Part shown: piece by piece, positions 23,861 to 36,270 of the stretch
How the letters are laid out: each line of letters begins with the position of its first letter
Numbering within the stretch: position 1 is the stretch's first letter
Assembly: GCA_037501455.1 (NCBI GenBank)
Contig: CM074863.1
Coordinates: 62,291,501-62,355,500 of the forward strand
Direction: 5' to 3'
From: Lantana camara
Taxonomy: Eukaryota; Streptophyta; Magnoliopsida; Lamiales; Verbenaceae
Length of the DNA stretch: 64,000 nt
Translations under genes and position numbers: made by a program
The notes under the pieces: model-generated
What the model saw: the letters and a program-made list of their open reading frames with translations, nothing else
Database searches by the model: none
Told to the model about the DNA's origin: nothing

Positions 23861-26800
23861 TGTGACGCCCCGTTTTCTCGAAGGGCGTTCTTACGACATC
23901 AACAAGTAAGTCTCTACACTTGTGCGTGTTTAATTTAAGAGTTCTTGAATTATGTAATTTAATGTAAATCCAATTTAATATGTGTTCATTCGAATTATTC
24001 TAAGATTAATTGCCAACTTGATTAATTACAAGTATATTTAACCATAACTATCTAATTTGATTTAATTCAAATTTATTCCATGAAATAATTGTCAAGTTGA
24101 TTTTAAATCCATCAAGTTACTTAACTTGTTTAATTTCGGTTTACTTGAATTACTTGAGATTAATTGTCAATCATGTGTTTACGAAATGTCGTTAAATTGT
24201 ACGAAAGGTTTCTAAAATTAAATTGAATTAAACTCTAATTGGTAAATCTATCTCTTTCATTTTAATTTGTAAAATTAATTCAGAGCTTGAATGTTTATTC
24301 GTAACTTTACCAATTTTATTTACGATTATTTGTACGCGCTATTACTTGCTACGCGATAAGGATACCCGGTTGTATATAGCTTGTGCACAAGACACATTTT
24401 TCCCAATCCCTTTTCTCTCTCTCTCTCCTCTCTCACTCTCTCTCATTCCCGCGGGTCACTATGCGCGGCTTCGGTTACGAGCCCATAACTCGATCGTTTC
24501 TCGACGGAATTCAACAAACGAATAGTCCATTTCGATTATCTCGGCGAGACCGACGTAAGAGTACCAATTTCACGGCCTAACGATGAACGGTGGCGGAGTT
24601 ATGGGCGGATTTCAGTAGCAGCGGCGGAGCTGTCAGACCGCCGCCACTTCGCCGGCATTTCGCGGCGGTTTCCGGCCACTTCCTTGATGCACGCGCCCCA
24701 TGCCCAGACAGAGGACTTCCAGGCGCTTCGTTTGACGTTCGAAACGCGGCCATCGGAGTAGCGAAGGCGCCGCACGCGCCGCCCAAAGCTCGCGGCGGCG
24801 GCGCGAGTTACTGTAGCAACGGCGGCAGAAACTTCGGCGGCCAACGGGGGCCTTTTCCGGCCATCTTTTGGTCTCGGGCTCTTCACGAAAGTTGTTCGGA
24901 ACGACGAGAACTAGTGACCTGTGATCAGGCGACTCCAGATTCGGTGGTTTGGTGGCGGATCGGTGGCGGCAAAGTGGCGGTGCAACGGCGGCACTAGCTC
25001 CGAGGATTTTTCCGGAAAGCTACCTTAGGGCTTTCGAAGAGCTCATCATGGGTAAGTCAACACCTCTTTCGGATCGCATTTTGGTTCACCGGTTTGGAAG
25101 TAATTTGAGTTTGAAGATTTAGGGTTTTCGTGTTCTTAGATTTCAGATCTAGGACAATCGGCTTCGAATTTCCAGAAATTGATTGAGGATTCAGAACGGG
25201 CACGAAGACTTCATTCAGGAATGATTTTTTGGGATTTTTCCGGCGACTTTTGACGGCGGCCCGGCGGCGGTCCGGCCAAATTCCGGCAGCTACAGTGGTG
25301 GCGTTCCGGCGGCGTTTGGTCAGAATGTTCGTCTCGTTGTGGTGAGTTCAACGCCACCTTCTGTTCGTTAATCGGACACTCGATCTATTTATTACGAATT
25401 ATTTTGCGTAATTGTGATTATTTGAATTAATTGTTTTAAGTGCAAATAAATTGGTTATTGTTGGTTTGTTGATCGAGATGTATTCCAATCGTATATGAAA
25501 ACATGTGTTGAATGGATTGTGATATGTATGAATGTTTCGATTTACAATTTGAATCCCGATGTGATGAATTTATGCTATGTGTTTAGATATGAAGGGGTGT
25601 TAGTGTAATATTTATGAAACTATGAATGTGACTTGAGCTTGTGTACCAAACATTTTGTGAAGTTGTAAAGTATGACTTTAAGTGAATTAAATGCACTCTT
25701 TATTTGTATCAAGCATGCCATCTACGTACAACAACTTTGTATGTTTATATAATCAAATTGCTCTTACTTATGCACTTTATAACTCGACATGAACTTGATG
25801 CTTAATTCTAATATTATAATTGAACCCTGTGATATTGGATGATTTAATATGCATTTTCTGAATACATTGACTTCCTAAATTGATCTTGCATCTTTGGATA
25901 TGGAATTGCATGATGGTTGCTTGTAAATATGACCTTGTTGAGCATTGATTTGCCTTGAATGACCACGACACCTCATCCAAGCACAACATGAACACTTATG
26001 CATAACCACGATCATGTTGAGCAACGCCGTGCGTCTTGTTTGGTTCATATAGAGTCTAAGTCTGGGCTTCTGTATGTCTTGTCACAGAGTTTGGTGGTGC
26101 CGATGGGTCCGAGGTTTAGAGTGTTTGGCCCTTCACACTCTCAGACTCTACTACTACGAGGTGAGGTTTAGGATTTTGTATAGTTATGCGACCTATGACC
26201 TTAATATGCTGATTTCAACCCCTGCATGCGAGTATATCTATTATATACGTATGTGTTGGATATGATATGTTTATGACCTTGTGAAACAACTCTGTTTTTG
26301 GAAAATTAGATATGAAAGCATATGTAAGCTGTTTCGGAAAGTTAAGTTATGTTATGATTATGTAGCGAGATTGCCATGAAAGTTGGTATATGTTATGTTA
26401 TGTTATGTGGATCCAGGAGCTGGTACGAGTGGAGACCGGCACGGCATAGGGCCGTCGGATAAGCCACTGTGCTAGTTCCATTTGAGATATCATTGCGCGA
26501 CCTTAGGGCGATGAGGGAGGCGTGATATCTTGAGCCTTCGGTGTACAGCCGGGGAGGACTCTTGTGGGTTCGCTACCCCTTGAGGGTTTGTATGTATGTT
26601 ATTGATGGTTAGGGCCAACGCGTGGCTCTTCCATCATTGGAGTAGAGGATGGATTGATTCTGTTTTATGTTCTGTTCAGTTATGAGGAGTAAAGGTTGGA
26701 AGCCCGTACTCGCCGGGTATATGTTATGAATGTCTGGGATTTGTGAAACGGGATAGGTTTCTCTAAATGGTTTTCCAAACTTATACTATTTTGGGTATTT

Positions 26801-27444
26801 CAACTGTTTTGCCGTGCAAAACCCTAATCCCGGTTCATGAGTCCACCCTTATGATATGTGTTGTGCTCTATATATATATTGTGGGTGTGCGTTAGCCCCC
26901 TCACTCAGTCAGTTGACTGACACCTCATTTTATCTTTTAGTTGCAGGTTCTTTTGGCTTGAGCTAGGCGGAAGTGAGTCTTCTGAGTCACACTTGTCAGT
27001 CTAGTAGGTGTTAGGATGCATTTATCGCATACTCTACTTATTTTATGTATTTATGTTTCACATTTGCAGATTATGTTTATGATCTATTTAGACTTCAACC
27101 CGTATGGGGTTAGTAAACTAGTATTTGGTTGTTACTAGATATTGATGATATTTATGTTGTTTATTATGTTGGATTATGTATGTCGATATTCGGGATTAGG
27201 TATCTATGCTAGTTGAACCCGTCACCTGCTTTGCATGTTTTGTTTTAAATGCTTCCGCTATCTATTGTTGTTGGTTTTAATTGCTTCCGCACTCTGAGTT
27301 TTTGTCAAGTTAGATCCGCCTAGCCTAGTGTGTGAGTTGGTCTCCCGTTCGCTCTGATTCGGATTCGGGCATGGATTTCCATTTCATGTTCTGGGTCTGG
27401 GTCATAGTGCGGGGGATGTGGCATCCTCCGTTTGGGGTGTTACA
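23861..27444 (+). mobile_element. R4 LTR 2
   Basis: The middle LTR serves as 3' LTR of unit 1 and 5' LTR of unit 2. It matches the majority base at all three variable positions. TATA box 24371, exon 2 26088-26160, dyad 26905-26920. Confidence 0.92.
26088..26160 (+). other. putative leader exon 2, R4 LTR 2
   Basis: Identical by eye to 20199-20271. Confidence 0.55.
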
Positions 27445-29749
27445 TCCTTAAGTGGTATCAGAGCTCTAGGTTGCAAAACCGAGCTCTTGAGTCGTGTTGA
27501 GTCTGTCTAGGTCGTACGGCATAGGAATAACTGCGCATTGCATTTGTTTGACTTGATATTTTGACCATTCGGCGTAAATTGTTTCTTGATTATATGATTG
27601 TGTGCACATTGTGACTTTGATTATGCGACATCTTGTTTTATGTGCTTTATAAATTACAACTAATTGTTGCATTTACGTGATATACGTGTTACATTTCATT
27701 TGCATCTTTAATCCGCATGCATCGAATTTAGTGTTTGAATTTCAGGGTGTCCTATGAGTCAACACTAAGATTTCCCTCCGTCAACACTACCTATTGGTAC
27801 TATAACGAAAACACGCCATAATTCGAAGATGAAAGGATTCTTTACCAAGATCAATGGTCATGAAAAGGTTCAGAGTTGAAGGACTGAGATTTGCTATGTT
27901 GACTTACTATCTTAAAGTCAATTGAAAGATGGAGTTTGATGAATTTTCACCTTGATGATTCGTTTATTTGGAAGTAGTCACCTTGTTGATGGAAACGAGT
28001 TGATGTAGAAGAATCCGATCAAATACGATCCGATCAAGTTCAAGGGATGTGGATAGGTAACCATGTTACTTAAGCAACGAGCTACAAACCATCGGTGAGT
28101 GTTGAAGGTTTTGGTGCCATTTAGAGTTAACGAACGACAAGACAAGATTGGTTGTTAGCTCTTTGGGTGTTTCTCTAAGATGAGATGGAAGACATTGTTG
28201 ATGCGGGAATATAACAGTTAGATGCTGAAAGACTTTATTCAAGTTTTAGAATTATATACCATGGATTGCTTTGGGAAGTGCTTAGCACCACGATCATCCA
28301 ACGAAACTCTGAGGTAAATATCTAATTGACAAACGATTCATGGACAACTCCTTGAAGAGGAGCAGACTAAGATTTAACACATAAATGAGAATTCTTGGGA
28401 GAAACTGAGGATGATTCTAGTAGAGAAAGGATTACGGTCTAGCAAGGGGTTTGGTGATAAACAAGCGTTGTTGAGTTACCACTTTATGAAAAGACTCAAG
28501 ACAAAGAGGTCCAGATGACGAGGGTTGCATCATTGTCGGCTTAATCAACTCCTACCGCTTCATCTCAACTTCCTGTCAAGAGCTTGACACTACGGTGATC
28601 GGTACGCCAAGCATTCATGGCATTTGCATACATGCATCGTTTAAATACTCCTACCTTGTTTTGGTTGATGTGGGTGATGACTACTGCTATTTTAATTGTG
28701 ATAACTTGGATACCTGATCTAGTATTTGTAACTTGAAATTTCTACTTGTTATGAACTGTTGCTGAAATGAATGAGTTATGTACTTATGTGAACTGTTCAT
28801 GCTTATGTGATTTAAAACTCTCTTGATTGCTCACTAACTTCCCATATAACATACATACATACTGTAACCTTGTTTTATAGGGATTCCATCGCGATATCCC
28901 CCTTGAGTTGAGGTATGAGAGTTGAATCTATACTCAAGGGACACCGATATCAGTTGTATAAGGTACACCAAACATGCATCGCATACTTTTCGTCAAGTGT
29001 TACTATGATGTGTGTATGTATGAACAACTGATCAGTGGATTTATGTGTAAGAGAGACCTTAGGTTCCCTCTTTTTATGTGTTGGAGAGATGTAGGATTCT
29101 CTCTATTTATGTGGTAGAAAGATGTTGGAATCTTTCTAAGTTTTGTGCGCGAGAGATGTTGGATTCTCTTGTATTTAGATATTCAGGGATGCTGGATTCT
29201 CTTGAATCTAGGAGTTTGAGGAATGCTGGATTTTCTCAAACTAGAATGTTGGGAGATGTTGGAATCTGCCCGACTTAGGTTGAGAGACGGGGTTCTCTCA
29301 ATTATGTGCTTGAGAGACGGGGTTCTCTCTTTTATATTTGCTCGAGAGACGGGGTTCTCTCTCTTGTGGGTGCTGGGGGACGGGGCTCTCTCTCTTACTT
29401 GTTGAGAGATGGGATTCTCTCTTGTTTGTTGTGGTTGCGTTACGCGTTGCTCTGACTACGGGTTGCAAGTGGCGAGTCTGAGACGACATCGAGGTTGGGT
29501 GCAGTTGCAGCTATCCGATCATGGGAATGACCGACCGAGTTCGAAACATCTAACGGATCAAGTACTCGCACGAACCTCGACGATAACAAGACATTCTAAA
29601 GGAGGTTCAGTGTAGATGACCGGAGTAAGCCTCACCATTAGAGTTATGATCTCACGCAAGTTCGGGAGAAGGGTTGGAGCACTACAACTCGAGGATCTAC
29701 ATTTTTTCCAGTGGAACCTGGGGACCAGGTTCTCTTAAGGGGGGAAGGT
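27445..29749 (+). mobile_element. R4 interior 2 (non-coding, 2305 bp)
   Basis: By eye identical to interior 1, with PBS at 27453-27464, hairpin minisatellite at 29048-29429, stem-loop at 29714-29732 and polypurine tract at 29737-29749. Confidence 0.88.
29048..29429 (+). repeat. hairpin minisatellite in R4 interior 2
   Basis: Second copy of the array described at 23159-23540. Confidence 0.85.
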
Positions 29750-32700
29750 TGTGACGCCCCGTTTTCTCGAAGGGCGTTCTTACGACATCAACAAGTAAGT
29801 CTCTACACTTGTGCGTGTTTAATTTAAGAGTTCTTGAATTATGTAATTTAATGTAAATCCAATTTAATATGTGTTCATTCGAATTATTCTAAGATTAATT
29901 GCCAACTTGATTAATTACAAGTATATTTAACCATAACTATCTAATTTGATTTAATTCAAATTTATTCCATGAAATAATTGTCAAGTTGATTTTAAATCCA
30001 TCAAGTTACTTAACTTGTTTAATTTCGGTTTACTTGAATTACTTGAGATTAATTGTCAATCATGTGTTTACGAAATGTCGTTAAATTGTACGAAAGGTTT
30101 CTAAAATTAAATTGAATTAAACTCTAATTGGTAAATCTATCTCTTTCATTTTAATTTGTAAAATTAATTCAGAGCTTGAATGTTTATTCGTAACTTTACC
30201 AATTTTATTTACGATTATTTGTACGCGCTATTACTTGCTACGCGATAAGGATACCCGGTTGTATATAGCTTGTGCACAAGACACATTTTTCCCAATCCCT
30301 TTTCTCTCTCTCTCTCCTCTCTCACTCTCTCTCATTCCCGCGGGTCACTATGCGCGGCTTCGGTTACGAGCCCATAACTCGATCGTTTCTCGACGGAATT
30401 CAACAAACGAATAGTCCATTTCGATTATCTCGGCGAGACCGACGTAAGAGTACCAATTTCACGGCCTAACGATGAACGGTGGCGGAGTTATGGGCGGATT
30501 TCAGTAGCAGCGGCGGAGCTGTCAGACCGCCGCCACTTCGCCGGCATTTCGCGGCGGTTTCCGGCCACTTCCTTGATGCACGCGCCCTATGCCCAGACAG
30601 AGGACTTCCAGGCGCTTCGTTTGACGTTCGAAACGCGGCCATCGGAGTAGCGAAGGCGCCGCACGCGCCGCCCAAAGCTCGCGGCGGCGGCGCGAGTTAC
30701 TGTAGCAACGGCGGCAGAAACTTCGGCGGCCAACGGGGGCCTTTTCCGGCCATCTTTTGGTCTCGGGCTCTTCACGAAAGTTGTTCGGAACGACGAGAAC
30801 TAGTGACCTGTGATCAGGCGACTCCAGATTCGGTGGTTTGGTGGCGGATCGGTGGCGGCAAAGTGGCGGTGCAACGGCGGCACTAGCTCCGAGGATTTTT
30901 CCGGAAAGCTACCTTAGGGCTTTCGAAGAGCTCATCATGGGTAAGTCAACACCTCTTTCGGATCGCATTTTGGTTCACCGGTTTGGAAGTAATTTGAGTT
31001 TGAAGATTTAGGGTTTTCGTGTTCTTAGATTTCAGATCTAGGACAATCGGCTTCGAATTTCCAGAAATTGATTGAGGATTCAGAACGGGCACGAAGACTT
31101 CATTCAGGAATGATTTTTTGGGATTTTTCCGGCGACTTTTGACGGCGGCCCGGCGGCGGTCCGGCCAAATTCCGGCAGCTACAGTGGTGGCGTTCCGGCG
31201 GCGTTTGGTCAGAATGTTCGTCTCGTTGTGGTGAGTTCAACGCCACCTTCTGTTCGTTAATCGGACACTCGATCTATTTATTACGAATTATTTTGCGTAA
31301 TTGTGATTATTTGAATTAATTGTTTTAAGTGCAAATAAATTGGTTATTGTTGGTTTGTTGATCGAGATGTATTCCAATCGTATATGAAAACATGTGTTGA
31401 ATGGATTGTGATATGTATGAATGTTTCGATTTACAATTTGAATCCCGATGTGATGAATTTATGCTATGTGTTTAGATATGAAGGGGTGTTAGTGTAATAT
31501 TTATGAAACTATGAATGTGACTTGAGCTTGTGTACCAAACATTTTGTGAAGTTGTAAAGTATGACTTTAAGTGAATTAAATGCACTCTTTATTTGTATCA
31601 AGCATGCCATCTACGTACAACAACTTTGTATGTTTATATAATCAAATTGCTCTTACTTATGCACTTTATAACTCGACATGAACTTGATGCTTAATTCTAA
31701 TATTATAATTGAACCCTGTGATATTGGATGATTTAATATGCATTTTCTGAATACATTGACTTCCTAAATTGATCTTGCATCTTTGGATATGGAATTGCAT
31801 GATGGTTGCTTGTAAATATGACCTTGTTGAGCATTGATTTGCCTTGAATGACCACGACACCTCATCCAAGCACAACATGAACACTTATGCATAACCACGA
31901 TCATGTTGAGCAACGCCGTGCGTCTTGTTTGGTTCATATAGAGTCTAAGTCTGGGCTTCTGTATGTCTTGTCACAGAGTTTGGTGGTGCCGATGGGTCCG
32001 AGGTTTAGAGTGTTTGGCCCTTCACACTCTCAGACTCTACTACTACGAGGTGAGGTTTAGGATTTTGTATAGTTATGCGACCTATGACCTTAATATGCTG
32101 ATTTCAACCCCTGCATGCGAGTATATCTATTATATACGTATGTGTTGGATATGATATGTTTATGACCTTGTGAAACAACTCTGTTTTTGGAAAATTAGAT
32201 ATGAAAGCATATGTAAGCTGTTTCGGAAAGTTAAGTTATGTTATGATTATGTAGCGAGATTGCCATGAAAGTTGGTATATGTTATGTTATGTTATGTGGA
32301 TCCAGGAGCTGGTACGAGTGGAGACCGGCACGGCATAGGGCCGTCGGATAAGCCACTGTGCTAGTTCCATTTGAGATATCATTGCGCGACCTTAGGGCGA
32401 TGAGGGAGGCGTGATATCTTGAGCCTTCGGTGTACAGCCGGGGAGGACTCTTGTGGGTTCGCTACCCCTTGAGGGTTTGTATGTATGTTATTGATGGTTA
32501 GGGCCAACGCGTGGCTCTTCCATCATTGGAGTAGAGGATGGATTGATTCTGTTTTATGTTCTGTTCAGTTATGAGGAGTAAAGGTTGGAAGCCCGTACTC
32601 GCCGGGTATATGTTATGAATGTCTGGGATTTGTGAAACGGGATAGGTTTCTCTAAATGGTTTTCCAAACTTATACTATTTTGGGTATTTCAACTGTTTTG

Positions 32701-33333
32701 GCGTGCAAAACCCTAATCCCGGTTCATGAGTCCACCCTTATGATATGTGTTGTGCTCTATATATATATTGTGGGTGTGCGTTAGCCCCCTCACTCAGTCA
32801 GTTGACTGACACCTCATTTTATCTTTTAGTTGCAGGTTCTTTTGGCTTGAGCTAGGCGGAAGTGAGTCTTCTGAGTCACACTTGTCAGTCTAGTAGGTGT
32901 TAGGATGCATTTATCGCATACTCTACTTATTTTATGTATTTATGTTTCACATTTGCAGATTATGTTTATGATCTATTTAGACTTCAACCCGTATGGGGTT
33001 AGTAAACTAGTATTTGGTTGTTACTAGATATTGATGATATTTATGTTGTTTATTATGTTGGATTATGTATGTCGATATTCGGGATTAGGTATCTATGCTA
33101 GTTGAACCCGTCACCTGCTTTGCATGTTTTGTTTTAAATGCTTCCGCTATCTATTGTTGTTGGTTTTAATTGCTTCCGCACTCTGAGTTTTTGTCAAGTT
33201 AGATCCGCCTAGCCTAGTGTGTGAGTTGGTCTCCCGTTCGCTCTGATTCGGATTCGGGCATGGATTTCCATTTCATGTTCTGGGTCTGGGTCATAGTGCG
33301 GGGGATGTGGCATCCTCCGTTTGGGGTGTTACA
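29750..33333 (+). mobile_element. R4 LTR 3
   Basis: The terminal LTR carries two private substitutions (T30588, G32701). TATA box 30260, exon 2 31977-32049, dyad 32794-32809. Confidence 0.92.
31977..32049 (+). other. putative leader exon 2, R4 LTR 3
   Basis: Third copy of the 73-nt unit, with the same boundaries. Confidence 0.55.
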
Positions 33334-33911
33334 CCCCCGATTTGGTTCCTCGAATCAAATTAAATTCGTTAACATAACAAATAAATTCGAAAACATAAAC
33401 CGAGCATAAAATCATATTCATAACACATATATTTACGACATACTATAAATTCGTGGCAATTCGACATCATTTCATACAAGAACGAAGCTCAAAATTAATA
33501 ATATGCTCAAACCATGCAATTCATGCATAAATTATAAAATTCAATGCAAAAATTATAATTCCCATGCAAAATTGAAATAAATAAATAAATTCTAATATTA
33601 AATAAATTAAATTAGGTCACGTAATTAATTAACTAAAACATGATTAATTAACATAACACTTAATTAGCATAATCATTAAATTAATAATAACATAAATAAA
33701 CATATATATATATATATATAGTACGAAATATATATATTATATTACGATATATAATTAAAATAATAATAAATTAAAATAAGATATAATATAATAAAATAAT
33801 ATAATAACAATTATAATAGAATTAAATATAAAACACGTAAAAATAATTAATTCGCACAATTTGGTAAACACATACGTCATACCTTTACGTCCGAAAAGTC
33901 GGGGCGTTACA
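33334..33911 (-). mobile_element. R2 5' LTR, piece 3
   Basis: It begins with the second CCCCC and aligns with about 6311-6905 of the 3' LTR, ending GGGGCGTTACA. Next comes CTATA, the right target duplication of R2. Confidence 0.88.
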
Positions 33912-33923
33912 CTATAGCTAAGG

Positions 33924-33935
33924 TGGTATCAGAGC
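33924..33935 (+). promoter_or_regulatory. R1 primer-binding site
   Basis: A perfect TGGTATCAGAGC lies 7 nt from the restored LTR end. Confidence 0.88.
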
Positions 33936-34040
33936 ATCAGGTTTAGATAGAGAGAACATAACTTGAACATTAAGTACAGAAAGTATTTCACTGTAATTTC
34001 TTTATTCTAATAATTTGTAAAGTGTTTTTCTGGAGTAAAA

Positions 34041-34712
34041 ATGGCTGGCTACAGTGAGTTTCCACATTCTGATAGCATCGAGTGGCTTGATCAGTACGAG
34101 CCTCCTAGGACCTTAGTCGTTACTCGTAGTGGGGGTCCTAGATACTATCATTGGCAGAGGATTAGGCAGCATAGTCAGGATTCACATCAGGAGACTTTTC
34201 CCAGGTATGCCTACCCGAACAGAGCAGTTCATCTATTAGAGGCTGAGAGAGATGCCTACTTTTATGAGTATCAGAGGACTGGTGAGTACCGATTGGAGGC
34301 TGAGAGGAACCGAGAGATGCCTAGACAGACAGCAGTAGATCGTGATCATGCTCGGGACCATTTAGCCACATCCAAGATCGCTATTTCTCAGTTGGCATCA
34401 CGAGTAGCTGAGCTCGAGGAGGACGTGGTCAGTTTGACTCTGGACCGTGAGGCTTCTATTGTGATCCACGATCGGTATCGAGCCCAGATGAGGAGCCGAT
34501 TGGAGGATGCGCTTCACCTGAATGATACTCAAGTTATGGAGCAGGTGTTAGAGATGCATCCCGGACCCGCAGCAGCCCATTCCAGAGACAGTGAGGCTTC
34601 CGAGGCTATTGTCCATTCCGATGATGATGAAGAGGAGCCCCAGCATGATGGTGAGGTCGGCGAGGACACTGATGGATTGCAGGTTGTTCCCGAGGAGGAG
34701 GACAGTGTTTAG
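34041..34712 (+). CDS. R1 upstream ORF: coiled-coil protein with acidic tail
   Basis: 223 codons, intact, ATG start (MAGYSEFPHSDSIEWLDQ). I recognise no catalytic or nucleic-acid-binding domain. Residues about 65-165 are rich in Leu, Glu and Arg with heptad-like spacing (for instance SQLASRVAELEEDVVSLTL), suggesting a coiled coil. The last ~45 residues are strongly acidic (SDDDEEEP to the end). It sits between PBS and gag, where some plant Ty3/gypsy lineages such as Ogre carry an extra ORF; I do not claim homology. It remains open while the adjacent gag carries a stop codon. Multimerisation or RNA-particle roles are guesses. Confidence 0.6.
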   Translation: MAGYSEFPHSDSIEWLDQYEPPRTLVVTRSGGPRYYHWQRIRQHSQDSHQETFPRYAYPNRAVHLLEAERDAYFYEYQRTGEYRLEAERNREMPRQTAVDRDHARDHLATSKIAISQLASRVAELEEDVVSLTLDREASIVIHDRYRAQMRSRLEDALHLNDTQVMEQVLEMHPGPAAAHSRDSEASEAIVHSDDDEEEPQHDGEVGEDTDGLQVVPEEEDSV

Positions 34713-35137
34713 CCCAGCGAGGAGTGAAGTCCTATTAGGGTTCCGGATTCAGATGATACAGTTGACCTTGAGGCAGCTAGTGCTGGTGGGGATTGAGTTC
34801 AGACCAGGGATATGAGGTACAGTATATAGGATAGTTACTCGGGGGTATGTATATAGCGGCCAGTGGAGATACTCCCTATTTTTGCAGCGGTACATAGTAG
34901 CAGCAGCGGATAGTAGCAACCTGACTTACTAGGAGTGACAGTACTTGTAGGGTGTAACTCGAGGTAGATCGGGTCCACCCCCTCTTTTTGCTTTTACTTT
35001 TTGTAGCTCTTGAAGCATACTAACCTTGATGCATATATATATATGACACATTTTGATCATTTTACACTGTTATTTCATGTTACTTTACATTTCTTGCATC
35101 ATGAGTCTTAGAGTCGCTTCAAGATACTAGTAGGACC

Positions 35138-35272
35138 GTGAGTACTAATGTTATTTCCTTCTGCACTTTATGTTTGATGACTGATGTTATTTGGTGATTA
35201 TTGTTCTGTGATGATCTTTGGAACATTCTTAACCCCACATGCATTATATTTCCTATGTGATTCTGATTTCAG
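35138..35272 (+). other. candidate intron upstream of R1 gag
   Basis: Donor-like GTGAGT at 35138 and acceptor-like CTGATTTCAG ending at 35272, 8 nt before the gag ATG. The 135-nt T-rich interval has intron-like composition. Confidence 0.35.
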
Positions 35273-35280
35273 CATTCATT

Positions 35281-35870
35281 ATGCCTCTACGAAGAACACC
35301 ACGAAACAACTCACCATCGCCACAAGATCCACAAGGACACCCCGAACTCGTAGAAGCCTTAAGACAGTTCGTTCGAACTTGTACACCTGGAAATAATCCT
35401 ACCAATGAGCGATCCCTAGAAAGGTTTCTCCGAATGAATCCCCCAAAATTCTTTGGAGAACCTAACGACCTGAAGGCTGAAAACTGGATAGCCAGTTTTG
35501 AAAAGATTTATGAGGCTATGGATATATTTCCCGAGGAACGGGAACGAGTGCAGTATGCAGCCTTTCTCCTAGAAGGACCTGCTTTGAGGTGGAGGAAGCA
35601 CGTTAAGTCGACCTGGATAGAAGATCGAACTGATTATAGTTGGGTGGAGTTTGTAAAGGAATTTCAGAATAAATATATTCCTCAAGTGGTAAGAGATACT
35701 CGAGAGGCTGAGTTCATGAGTTTGACTCAGGGATATATGTCAGTAGCTGAATACGAGGCAAAGTTTGTGCGATTAATTTAGTATGCTCCACACGTTTTGA
35801 ATAATGAACGACAGAAAACCAAGCGATTCATCGATGGACTCAAGCCAGATCTGCGATGCGCTTTAGCTTC
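35281..35870 (+). pseudogene. R1 gag capsid region, broken
   Basis: The frame starts MPLRRTPRNN. NPPKFFGEPND through FEKIYEAMDIFPEE, FLLEGPALRWRKH and EFMSLTQGYMSVAEYEAKF match the retrotransposon gag capsid family (about residues 50-165). TAG at 35779-35781 interrupts it where glutamine is usual (CAG to TAG). The frame then continues as YAPHVLNNERQKTKRF...DGLKP until R5 begins. No zinc knuckle or pol remains. Confidence 0.88.
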
Positions 35871-36152
35871 TGTAGCGCCCCAACGGTGGGCACCACACCC
35901 CCGCACCATAGCTCAACACGTGTAACAAAACAAGGACTCCGAACACGTGCCAAACCATAGCGAACGGTGACAAACAAAACAAACTCAAACTCTGAGCTAG
36001 GCGGGACGTAGACCCTGCACATATAATACTTAACGAATATATGGAAGCGTGATCATGCCAAACAAAAATTCAAATCATGCAAACAGTTGACGAGTTCAAT
36101 CTAGCATAATTCCTAATCCCGAAATTTAAATTATAACATAAATCATCAATAC

Positions 36153-36270
36153 AAACGGGTTCACCTAATCCGAGCACCTGTCCTAACCTGTCCCGAATAA
36201 TCATATAATCAAAACGGGTTCATCTAATCCGAGCACCAGTCCTAACCTGTCCCGATTTCAAATCATAAAT
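36153..36270. repeat. 59-bp tandem duplication in R5
   Basis: Two adjacent copies centred on CTAATCCGAGCACC and GTCCTAACCTGTCCCGA differ at a few bases near the 3' end of the LTR. Confidence 0.8.

Larger units (their letters stand above)
17972..33333 (+). mobile_element. R4: tandem non-autonomous LTR element (LARD-like), 3 LTRs and 2 interiors
   Basis: Three 3584-bp LTRs (17972-21555, 23861-27444, 29750-33333) alternate with two 2305-bp interiors, with an exact 5889-bp period. The whole 15362 bp is flanked by CCCCC (17967-17971 and 33334-33338), and removing it restores the R2 LTR. Each interior has a PBS and a polypurine tract but no gag or pol, so the family must use proteins of others, as large retrotransposon derivatives do. 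By eye the LTRs differ at only three positions: A18039 against G23928/G29817; T30588 against C; G32701 against C. Confidence 0.92.
3279..33911 (-). mobile_element. R2: Tekay-like Ty3/gypsy chromovirus (defective, with nested insertions)
   Basis: Read on the minus strand, the element begins TGTAACGCCCC and ends GGGTGCTACA. Its 3' LTR is 3279-6905, its interior 6906-11378, and its 5' LTR lies in three pieces: 11379-11869, 15423-17971 and 33334-33911. Without R3 and R4 it is about 11.7 kb. The PBS, polypurine tract, gag-pol order (gag, PR, RT, RNase H, INT, chromodomain) and LTR size fit the Tekay/Del clade. The polyprotein carries several disabling lesions, so the copy cannot move by itself. 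The flanking 5-bp duplication is CTACA/CTATA. Confidence 0.9.
33917..35870 (+). mobile_element. R1 interior (gag side only)
   Basis: It follows the R1 5' LTR once R2 is removed: PBS at 33924, coiled-coil ORF 34041-34712, about 570 nt without a gene (34713-35280) that holds a candidate intron, then gag, cut off at 35870 by R5. Protease, RT and integrase are missing. Confidence 0.82.

Noticed and set aside
17972..33333. Satellite DNA or a segmental gene duplication
   Set aside because: LTR termini, PBS, polypurine tract and CCCCC target duplication identify a retrotransposon array.
35866..35870. Target duplication for R5
   Set aside because: GCTTC and CTTTC differ at two of five positions, and the flanks belong to different parts of R1.
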